Assembly (NCBI RefSeq): GCF_000775915.1
Contig: NZ_BBLT01000004.1
Location: 496,001 to 560,000, forward strand
DNA length: 64,000 bases
Origin: Sporocytophaga myxococcoides
GTDB lineage: Bacteria > Bacteroidota > Bacteroidia > Cytophagales > Cytophagaceae
Reading direction: 5' to 3'
This document shows, piece after piece, positions 44,271-51,569 of the stretch; position 1 is the stretch's first letter, and every line of letters starts with the position of its first letter. The notes under the pieces are model-generated. The model ran no database searches. It worked only from the letters and a program-made list of their open reading frames with translations, and was not told the DNA's origin. The translations under genes were made by a program, and so were the position numbers.

Positions 44271-45369
44271 AAAGATAGATGAATACCTTAATGGGGAGCT
44301 TTCCAGACAGGAGCTTTCAGAATTCAAGGTTATGATGGAAAAGCACGAAAGTCTTGCTGAAGAAGTGCAATTGCAACAGCTTGCGAATGAAGCAATCGTA
44401 GAATTGAACCTTACAGGTCTCAGAAAAGATTTAAAACGAATTTCTTTGAAACAAAGAACTGCAAGTCGTTACAAACTTTATGGAGGTACTGCGACTGCTA
44501 TCATATTGATTTCAGTTATTGCCTATTTTACAATATCACCGAAAGCTAACGAATTAAAAGCTGAATATACTGACCATACAAAACCAGTTTCAGAAGAATC
44601 ACCTATATCTTTAAATGCTAAAGTGCCCGAAAGTATAGCAGCTACTCCTCAACCTTTAATTTCAGAAATTACAACTCAGAAACCACCATATATTGAATCC
44701 CAAATACCTCTTCCGGCAACATCGGAATTACAAAGTATATCAGATTCTATCATGCCACTTCCCGAAACAATAACTCAGTTAAATTCCATCAATCTGGCCA
44801 TAGAACAAATGACTGAGCATGTACAGGAAAAATATACAATCCAAAGTAGTCCTGTTCCTTGCAAAGCAGATGCGATAGACGCTTTTATTCATATAGAACC
44901 TGTTTGTAAAGACCAGAAAGGTTCAGGAAAAATTACAATTGACCTTGCTTCGGTAAAAGGAGGAAAACCAGGTTATCAGTTTTCACTTAATGGCGGAGCA
45001 AACTATCAGGAATTTCCGGTATTTGAAGATTTAGGGTTCGGGCCTGCTCAACTTTTAATAAAAGATTCACAAGGATGTATTTCAAGGAAACAATTGATTA
45101 TACCAGAGAAAAATTGCTTTAAAGAAATAATTCTTTACCCATTGAGAGATGAGACCTGGACTGCGCCAGTAATTTCAAAAGAAAATAAAATTATAATAGC
45201 AGATATTCAAGGCCACATTTTATTTGAAAATCATTATTCAGACACAGATAATTTTACATGGAATGGAAAAACTACTGATGGGCAAGATTTGCCTGTGGGA
45301 CAATATTATTATACTATTAAGGGAAGTATAGGGAACGTTATTCACGGATATATTTCTATACTCCGCTAA
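44245..45369 (+). CDS. Predicted anti-sigma factor with extracytoplasmic SprB-like module and T9SS type B sorting domain
   Basis: This 374-residue protein has a cytoplasmic N-terminus of about 78 residues (FEKIDEYLNGELSRQELSEF, as in anti-sigma factors), one membrane helix at about 79-98 (GTATAIILISVIAYFTIS), a Pro/Ser/Thr-rich linker to about 200, a SprB-like module at about 230-290 (GGKPGYQFSLNGGANYQEF, LIKDSQGCISRKQL) and a type B sorting-like domain at about 300-374 (IIIADIQGHILFENH, FTWNGKTTDGQDLPVGQYYY). The outer part repeats the last two modules of the T9SS cargo on the other strand. An inner-membrane protein with a secretion tail of this kind is odd. It may sense the T9SS or PorP/SprF machinery. 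Confidence 0.72.
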   Translation: MSKLRASFEKIDEYLNGELSRQELSEFKVMMEKHESLAEEVQLQQLANEAIVELNLTGLRKDLKRISLKQRTASRYKLYGGTATAIILISVIAYFTISPKANELKAEYTDHTKPVSEESPISLNAKVPESIAATPQPLISEITTQKPPYIESQIPLPATSELQSISDSIMPLPETITQLNSINLAIEQMTEHVQEKYTIQSSPVPCKADAIDAFIHIEPVCKDQKGSGKITIDLASVKGGKPGYQFSLNGGANYQEFPVFEDLGFGPAQLLIKDSQGCISRKQLIIPEKNCFKEIILYPLRDETWTAPVISKENKIIIADIQGHILFENHYSDTDNFTWNGKTTDGQDLPVGQYYYTIKGSIGNVIHGYISILR

Positions 45370-45371
45370 TT

Positions 45372-45656
45372 TCACCACATTTCGTTAATACTGCGGTCAT
45401 AGTTATGATAGTATCTATAATTATAAGGGTAATAATTCCAACCATACCCATAGTTGTTGTAGTTTTGATAATAGGGGTCTGAATAAGGATAATAAGAACC
45501 ATAATCATTCCAATACGGGTCATAATTATAATAAGAATACGGATAATAATCATATCCATAGCCATTAGTATATGTTCTGCCAACATAAGTTCCCGAAGAA
45601 CAAGAAAGCATAAAAATCATCAACAAAGAAATAATGAATAAACCCAACCGCTTCAT
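45372..45656 (-). CDS. Tyr/Asn-rich small lipoprotein
   Basis: This 94-residue protein has a lipobox (LLMIFMLSCSSG). The mature part is dominated by Tyr, Asn, Asp and Gly (YGYDYYPYSYYNYDPYWND and similar), with nearly no other residue types. Such Tyr-rich lipoproteins are small and disordered and could bind carbohydrate or form cross-links on the cell surface; the function is unknown. It ends 2 bp from the stop of the convergent anti-sigma gene, so no terminator fits between them. Confidence 0.7.
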   Translation of the reverse strand: MKRLGLFIISLLMIFMLSCSSGTYVGRTYTNGYGYDYYPYSYYNYDPYWNDYGSYYPYSDPYYQNYNNYGYGWNYYPYNYRYYHNYDRSINEMW

Positions 45657-45764
45657 ACCTTTAATAATTTTAATCCCTTCTATATTTTAACAACACAATA
45701 AAATTTTTTGTGCAATAAATCGTTAGCTAGATTAAATTTAATGTCGTTAGTGAAAAACGTAAAA

Positions 45765-46157
45765 ATGGAAAGTCAGGAAAGTCAATATGAAGATGAGTAT
45801 ATATATATAAAAATCATTGATGGCATAATTTGCTGTGAGACAAAAAAAGAAATGATTATAACCTACGAATTTGCTGAGCTTGCTATAAATAAAAGGATAA
45901 ATATTTGCGGGAACCATTACTATCCATTACTTAACGATGTCCGCAAAGTAAAATATATTACCAAAGATGCTATGCAGCTTTTGAACTCAGACAAAGGAAC
46001 ATGTTATCTTACAGCAGGAGCATTTATCATTAAAAGTAAGGCTCAGGAAATTTTTGGAAATTTTTTCATAAAATTCAAAGCACATAAAGTACCTGCAAAA
46101 CTCTTTACTGACAAGACCAAAGCGCTTCAGTGGCTCCAACAATATAAGGTATCATAG
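45765..46157 (+). CDS. Small cytoplasmic protein, SpoIIAA/STAS-like in appearance
   Basis: The frame is open from 45708, but a start at 45765 (MESQESQYEDEYIYIKI) gives a clean 130-residue protein. It alternates short strands and helices (YIKIIDGIICCETKK, FAELAINKRINICGNHYYPL) and ends with a helix (DKTKALQWLQQYK). The pattern is like small Bacteroidota proteins that resemble SpoIIAA/STAS folds, often encoded singly. I cannot name the function. Confidence 0.55.
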   Translation: MESQESQYEDEYIYIKIIDGIICCETKKEMIITYEFAELAINKRINICGNHYYPLLNDVRKVKYITKDAMQLLNSDKGTCYLTAGAFIIKSKAQEIFGNFFIKFKAHKVPAKLFTDKTKALQWLQQYKVS

Positions 46158-46299
46158 ATAAATTTAATGAAATCTTAATAAACATATAAAAAAAGGGGAA
46201 TGGTTTTTGAATTTGAATTTTAATAGTTATATTGAAGCAAGATCATAGAATCCCTTTAATATAATTATATTTTAATCAAATATAAATCAAACCTTAGAG

Positions 46300-46545
46300 A
46301 TGGATTTCGAAAAAATTTCAGCCGAACTCAACAATAAAACAGTAGTTGCTGTTTTAGACGAGAAAAGTGAATCGTACAAAAAACTTGGGCTAAAATTTAT
46401 TGGCAGACTGGTTGGCAGAACTAAAGTAAAAACCGGTGCCATTGCTCAAGGCGTGATCTCTATCACAATTCTCACACAGGATTATATTACACTTACAATC
46501 CCCTGTACAGACATAAAGTCTCTCTCCGAATGGTTAATGAAATAG
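46300..46545 (+). CDS. Small protein of unknown function
   Basis: This 81-residue soluble protein is predicted to form alternating helix and strand (FEKISAELNNKTVVAVLDEK, LTIPCTDIKSLSEWLMK). It has no signal peptide, no membrane segment and no motif that I recognise. It lies downstream of the SpoIIAA-like gene by 142 bp on the same strand. A loose hairpin with a 17-nt loop follows at 46576-46608. Confidence 0.5.
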   Translation: MDFEKISAELNNKTVVAVLDEKSESYKKLGLKFIGRLVGRTKVKTGAIAQGVISITILTQDYITLTIPCTDIKSLSEWLMK

Positions 46546-46575
46546 TTTTTAACCGATAGGTAAAATCTTTTAAGG

Positions 46576-46608
46576 CCCGAAGTATTATGATTCATCAGGA
46601 ACTTCGGG
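46576..46608 (+). terminator. Weak hairpin after the 81-residue gene
   Basis: CCCGAAGT and ACTTCGGG pair around a 17-nt loop, followed by a T/C-rich stretch. It also lies next to the 3' end of the broken antiporter gene on the other strand. Confidence 0.4.
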
Positions 46609-46623
46609 TTCTTTCTCTTCAGA

Positions 46624-48075
46624 TCACGAGAAATAATCTTTCAATTCGCGTACATTCTCTTTTGCTACCAAAACCTGAATTATATCCCCTGACTCCAGCA
46701 CTGTACCTCCGCTGGGAACGAAGTAATTACTGTCTCATGTAATGGTTACAATCAGGTTCCCTTTCAATTGAGGAATCTGAACCAGAGATTTATTAATACT
46801 GCTATGATTTTCAGGAACACGAAGGTTAATAAGTTTCATAGAGCTATCCTGCGGATAACTGAACTCAACAGGCGATTTTATTTTCGCTTTTGATGGTTCA
46901 TCAAGTTTCAGCCATTTAGCTATAGGAGATATGCCCCCCCTTGTACAATAGCTGATGATAACACTATAAAGAACACCAAATTAAATATCCAGCCAGCTTC
47001 TTTTATACCTGCCAAAAGAGGAAACGTTGCAAGGATGACGGGAACAGCTCCTCGCAGACCAACCCAGGAAATCAATAGCTTTTCACGAAAATTAAATTCA
47101 GACATTGCCAGTGATATAAATACACTTAATGGCCTTGCTAGTACTATGAGAAAAACAGATACTAGGATTCCGGTAAACATAACCGGCACCAGTTTACTTG
47201 GAAATACAAGCAACCCAAGGGTGATAAACATTCCTGTTTGAGATAACCAGGCAAGGCCATCAAAAAATCTATATATGGCCCTCTTGTGCACCACTTCGTA
47301 ATTGTTAACCACCACTCCGGCTACATATACAGCCAGGAATCCGCTCCCCTCTGCTTTTGCGGTAAAAGAATATATTAATACTGAAAACGCCAATACAAAA
47401 ACAATGTAAACCCCCTCAATAGGAAACCTGATATTATTTATAATTGCCACCATTAACCTTCCTGCCGAAAAACCAATGAGAAAACCAAGTCCCATCTGGA
47501 GAATAAACAACTCAAAAAACTCTATATAGGAAGTACTACTGTTTGTAATAAATGATATAAGACTTATAGTAAGGAATATCGCCATTGGGTCATTCGTCCC
47601 CGATTCAACTTCCAGTGAAGGTTTCACCTTGCCTTTCAGATTACAATTACTTAAGCTTAATATAGAAAATACAGCAGCCGCATCTGTTGACAATACAACC
47701 ACACCTAACAAAAACGCCTGAGCCCATTGCAGATTAAAAAGAAAATGTACAAATGCTCCTACAGAACATGTTGTAATTAAAACTCCAAGTGTAGAAAGGC
47801 TGAGAGACGACCACAATACAGGTTTTGTTTTGGACCAGTTGGTATCCAACCCTCCAGAAAAAAGTATAAATATTAATGATATAATTCCAACATTCTGTGC
47901 AACCGATGCATTATCAAAACTCAATCCACCAAGCCCTTCAGAACCTGCAAGCATACCTGTGCCTATAAAAATCAATAGTACAGGCATTCCAATTTTTTTT
48001 TGAAACTTTAGCGACAATTGTACTAATAATGATAAGAATGGATATACTGAGTAAAATCGTTTCCAGAGAGTTCAT
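46624..48075 (-). pseudogene. Broken K+/H+ antiporter (NhaP2/CvrA-like, CPA1) with C-terminal RCK-type domain
   Basis: An intact antiporter would start at 48075 (MNSLETILLSISILI) and end at 46624, about 484 residues. Three lesions interrupt it. A run of nine A on the coding strand near 47993-48001 shifts the frame; eight would give VAKVSKKIGMPVLLIFIGTG. A run of seven G near 46934-46940 ends the frame as VQGGAYLL; five would continue as VQGGISPIAKWLKL. A TGA at 46735-46737 sits where Arg (CGA) is expected before DSNYFVPSGGTVLESGDI. The central open part (46920-48017) still encodes about 11 helices. Homopolymer shifts could be sequencing error or slippage; the TGA is independent evidence of decay. 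Confidence 0.8.
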
Positions 48076-49041
48076 GTTTAAATATACTAAGCTTTTTAAT
48101 GATTGTTATTATCAGAAAAAGCTCTCTCATCATTTATAAAAATCCCAACCATTTCTATACTCAAGGATACTCATACTTAAAAAAAAATGGCATTTTAAAA
48201 GCAATATTCAAGAACAACTTAATCAGAACCTGGCCCAAAATAGGATTTAGTAAGAAGAAAAATTCTTTAAAATATGCTTAGAAACCTCCCAGACATTGAC
48301 TGGCGCTTCAGGCAATAAAACAAACAGCAGAAAAAAGCTATTTCTGCAAAAAATTATATGTTAAATAATAAGATCTTAAAAAAAACCTGCAGGTTATTTA
48401 TTACACTTCACCAGCTAAATCATAAATAAGATTCAGCTTTTTTATAATGCCTATAAAAGCTTATTCTCTTAGCTCTTATTTCTTTCATCATTGCCATGTT
48501 TTCTTCTATAATCATGTCAATGTTTGCTTTTTTCTGCCTAAAACCCAAACTGGATCTGAGCCAGACTAATGTTTTTAAGACTATCTTTTTCATAGTGTAT
48601 TTTTACGATTTTAAGATATGGACAGTTTCAAGTTTTAATATTTATATCCAAAGAAATATTCATTTCATCTATGTATTTTAAAAATTTATCCTAATATAAT
48701 TGTCTCAAAAAGCCAATAATATTTTATATTTCAGACGTTTACCTTTTGCAGACAAATTAGTATTATAACAATTACATTACTAATGGTTTGCATCTTAACA
48801 TCAGTTTTTTTCTTCAAGTACCATAAGGAGAGTGGTAACAGAATTATAATTTAATTTTAGATTACAAAAAATTTTCCTTTAAAGAATAGAATACTAGAAA
48901 GTTACATTAATATATATAACTTTAAGTCCTCTTAAATGAAGCATTATTTAAGGACAAATTAAATCATACTTCAACAACTAGTTAGTTCAGTTTTTAGATC
49001 ACTAATACGATAGTATAATATTTTTCAATTTCAGAAAGCAT
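48076..49041. other. Gene-free AT-rich region, about 970 bp
   Basis: The longest non-coding stretch of the window. Two short frames (48099-48281 and 48496-48681) have no family resemblance and low-complexity composition, so they are not called. I see no tRNA, no repeat array and no strong hairpin. It should contain promoters for the broken antiporter and the LuxR-type gene. Confidence 0.45.
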
Positions 49042-49851
49042 ATGGAAAAAAAAACAGTTTCCGATTCTATTAATAGAAAATTGATAGACATTACCAGAAA
49101 ATTCTATAATTATCCTGAAGGTAAAACCAAGGGTAACCATAAAGACCTAAGTATACCGGATTTATTCAATGTAAATTCCGCCACAATAACGGGAATATAC
49201 AATCATGTCAGTTGTGGTTATGATTTTTTTAGTTCCAACACCAAATCACTTTTAGGATTTGATCATAAAAAATTCCTGCAAGGAAATATCCAATTTATTC
49301 TTTCACTGTTGCATCCTGCACAGAGAGAACTTTTCGACAATGAAATCCTTCCCCTGCTTTTTAAGTATTATCATTTGTATTCACAGAAAAAAAAAGTCAC
49401 TGAACTTAAATTCGGCTTTACATTAAAAATGAGAAGAAGCGATGGCAATCATATCTGGACCTTATTTGAAATGAGACCATTTAAAGTGAACACCAAAGGC
49501 CAGCCTATCAATTCTGTGCTTTCAATATCTGATATCTCATTATTTAAAAAAGATGAAGTAAATGAGTTTATAGTTTATAAAAAATCAGAAACAGGTTTAT
49601 TAAAGAAAATATTTTCCAGCAGCTTCAGCTCCACAGGCGCTTCCTACAGGTTTTCAAAGAGAGAACTTGAAATCATTTCATTACTGGCAGAAGGAAAGAC
49701 AAGCAAAAAGATAGGTGAAATTCTAAACCTAAGTGTTCACACAGTCTCTACACACAGAAAAAATATGATTGAAAAGAGCAGTGTGCAAAATACTACTGAA
49801 TTGATAAAACTGGCTACTATAAGAGGCTTAATAGAAAATTACAAAAGATAA
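49042..49851 (+). CDS. LuxR/GerE-type regulator with PAS-like N-terminal domain
   Basis: This 269-residue protein has a PAS-like sensory domain at about 45-185 (TITGIYNHVSCGYDFFSSN, MRRSDGNHIWTLFEMRPF, SVLSISDISLFKKDE). A LuxR-type helix-turn-helix covers the last 65 residues (FSKRELEIISLLAEGKTSKK, IGEILNLSVHTVSTHRKNMI). It is cytoplasmic and probably senses a small molecule or partner protein directly. It stands alone. Confidence 0.9.
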   Translation: MEKKTVSDSINRKLIDITRKFYNYPEGKTKGNHKDLSIPDLFNVNSATITGIYNHVSCGYDFFSSNTKSLLGFDHKKFLQGNIQFILSLLHPAQRELFDNEILPLLFKYYHLYSQKKKVTELKFGFTLKMRRSDGNHIWTLFEMRPFKVNTKGQPINSVLSISDISLFKKDEVNEFIVYKKSETGLLKKIFSSSFSSTGASYRFSKRELEIISLLAEGKTSKKIGEILNLSVHTVSTHRKNMIEKSSVQNTTELIKLATIRGLIENYKR

Positions 49852-49870
49852 GATAAGATAATAGATAATA

Positions 49871-50302
49871 TCATTTTTCAGAATGTCCTTTTTCGGGAAG
49901 TTTGAATATTATTGGTATTATCTGACATTCTGAAACGGCCTCTCCATTAATGGTGGCAGGACTCCAGGCTGGCATTAGTTTTATAACCCGCAATGCTTCC
50001 TCGTCAAAAAATATTTGTCCGGCTTTATCGATACGAGGATCTTTAATATTACCGTAAACATCAATATCAAAGGTAACCCATACGGTATCTTCAAGTCTTT
50101 TTATCAATGCCTCTTCCGGGTACTGAAGATTTTGTTTAAGATAAGTCTTCAGCTTTCCTTTAAATGTGGCTGGCTTTTTCTTTTGTTTTCCATTGGGACA
50201 ACTCTTCTCTTCTTTATTATTTACAATAAAATTTTCGCCATCAGTTTGAGCAAATGACAACTCTAATGATAACTTAAACAAGAAAAGAAGTATATATTTC
50301 AT
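49871..50302 (-). CDS. Periplasmic protein with TonB C-terminal domain
   Basis: A start at 50302 (MKYILLFLFKLSLELSFAQ) gives a signal peptide and a protein of 143 residues. After a short basic linker (KKKPATFKGKLKTYLKQNLQ) the TonB C-terminal fold is visible: YPEEALIKRLEDTVWVTFDI, FDEEALRVIKLMPAWSPAT and a last strand. It has no inner-membrane anchor, so it is not a normal energy transducer; such stand-alone domains in Bacteroidota have unknown roles. A broken paralogue lies directly upstream. Confidence 0.8.
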   Translation of the reverse strand: MKYILLFLFKLSLELSFAQTDGENFIVNNKEEKSCPNGKQKKKPATFKGKLKTYLKQNLQYPEEALIKRLEDTVWVTFDIDVYGNIKDPRIDKAGQIFFDEEALRVIKLMPAWSPATINGEAVSECQIIPIIFKLPEKGHSEK

Positions 50303-50344
50303 TCGCGTTCTATTTAAAATCCTCAATCAAGAGTTATATAACTT

Positions 50345-50758
50345 TCAGTCAGGTAAAGAAAATTTTATCGGCAAAATTTTTCGAATTTTAATGGGCTTAC
50401 CATCCAAATACCCTGGTTCCCACTCTGGCATTAATTTCATTACCCGCAATACCTCTTCATCAAAACCATTACCCAAGCCTCTTATGATGTTCAGGTCTGT
50501 CACTTCACCAGTTGTGCCAATAACAAATTAAACATATACTGTCCCTTCAATGCCCTTTTTGATGCCTGATTTTGGATATTTAATATTCCCTCTCATAAAG
50601 TCTGCCAAATCTGACTTAAAAATGGGCATTTTTATGTTTGATAACAGTAGGTTTTGTAATGAATCTGTTCCTTTAGTAAAATCGAATATCTTATCGTCAT
50701 TCTGGCCAAAAGCAATGAATGGTACTAAAAATAAAATTATAAGAAAATATTTGTTCAT
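50345..50758 (-). pseudogene. Broken paralogue of the TonB C-terminal-domain protein
   Basis: The frame opens with a signal peptide (YFLIILFLVPFIAFGQ) and reaches GIKKGIEGTVYV, then meets TAA at 50528-50530. Reading through in the same frame gives FVIGTTGEVTDLNIIRG and EEVLRVMKLMPEWEPGYLDG, the rest of the TonB domain, to a natural TGA at 50345. Paralogues usually have Gln (CAA) at this place, so one C-to-T change explains the stop. It is a close copy of the gene downstream. Confidence 0.8.
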
Positions 50759-50849
50759 AAGAAAATCAAAATTCGATTATAGATACTGACAAAATTCATT
50801 GTATACAAACCTAAATGTGCGGTATCAAAAATTTAAATAAAGATAAACA

Positions 50850-50876
50850 AAAAAAGCAGAGTCTCCCCTGCTTTCT
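50850..50876 (-). terminator. Short hairpin downstream of the chalcone-isomerase-like gene
   Basis: AAAGCAG and CTGCTTT pair around an 8-nt loop just beyond a heptad repeat tract. On the minus strand the following bases are T-rich. Confidence 0.45.
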
Positions 50877-50886
50877 ACCACCTTTA

Positions 50887-50921
50887 ATATACTTAAAACT
50901 TACTACTTAAAACTTTTAACT
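50887..50921 (-). repeat. Heptad repeat tract, locus 4
   Basis: Five 7-bp units end in ACT (ATATACT, TAAAACT, TACTACT, TAAAACT, TTTAACT). The tract begins right after the stop codon of the chalcone-isomerase-like gene. On the coding strand it reads AGTNNNN. Confidence 0.75.
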
Positions 50922-50923
50922 TA

Positions 50924-51487
50924 TTAGCCCATCATACCTTTTTTAAGTTTTGCATCCTGAGGATCATCACCTAGCCAAATCGAATACAAAAGTTTTTTAA
51001 AATCCAGACTTTTGACAAGAGCCTGTTCTTTATTGTTTTTAAAGATCGTTAAACCTGAACCAGGAAGGTATACCAGGTCAAACACATCTCCTTTATTGAT
51101 ATCTTCTTTAAAAGCATGCATAACTGTTTCAATGTTTGCTTTATGAGTTCCCCAATCACCATTTGTAACACGGTCAAATTCTGAACGCATGTTCTCCTCG
51201 AGTCTTTTGCCGGTAATGAGGTCTGAGATGACATGTATTCTGATACTCATCGGCTCATCAGCCTGAATGATTTTATTTGCATCCTTGCTTCTCTCCTTCA
51301 GATAAAGGCCACCTTCAAAAAGATCTATGTAAAACTTCTTTCTTACCCCCCATCCGTTTAAAACCAATTGCTCTTTTTCTGCAGATATATTCTCCGGCAT
51401 TTTCTTGTTCTTACCTTTGCTTTGAGCTTGCGGTACCATAGAGCATACCAATAACATCAGAATAAGCAGGTTTTTTAGTTTCGACAT
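50924..51487 (-). CDS. Chalcone-isomerase-like periplasmic protein
   Basis: This 187-residue protein has a signal peptide (LLILMLLVCSMVPQAQ). The chalcone-isomerase-like fold is seen in LNGWGVRKKFYIDLFEGGLY, IHVISDLITGKRLEENMRSE and IWLGDDPQDAKLKKGMMG at the end (the usual LGDxPxxxxLKxxLLG). Bacterial members are periplasmic and mostly lack isomerase activity; they may bind fatty acids. It stands alone. A heptad repeat starts at its stop codon. Confidence 0.85.
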   Translation of the reverse strand: MSKLKNLLILMLLVCSMVPQAQSKGKNKKMPENISAEKEQLVLNGWGVRKKFYIDLFEGGLYLKERSKDANKIIQADEPMSIRIHVISDLITGKRLEENMRSEFDRVTNGDWGTHKANIETVMHAFKEDINKGDVFDLVYLPGSGLTIFKNNKEQALVKSLDFKKLLYSIWLGDDPQDAKLKKGMMG

Positions 51488-51569
51488 AAGGGAGTGTTTT
51501 TTTTAATGATGATTCTATAACCACACTGATATAAGCATTAGTTCAATAACATTTTAAAGTTCGCCCATT

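Noticed and set aside
45356-45586. 76-codon Ile/Met/Thr-rich frame on the minus strand
   Set aside because: It is a frame shadow of the Tyr-rich lipoprotein, whose lipobox and start are convincing.
48099-48681. Two short open frames in the long gene-free region
   Set aside because: Low-complexity Lys/Ile/Phe-rich products with no family resemblance; expected by chance in AT-rich DNA.
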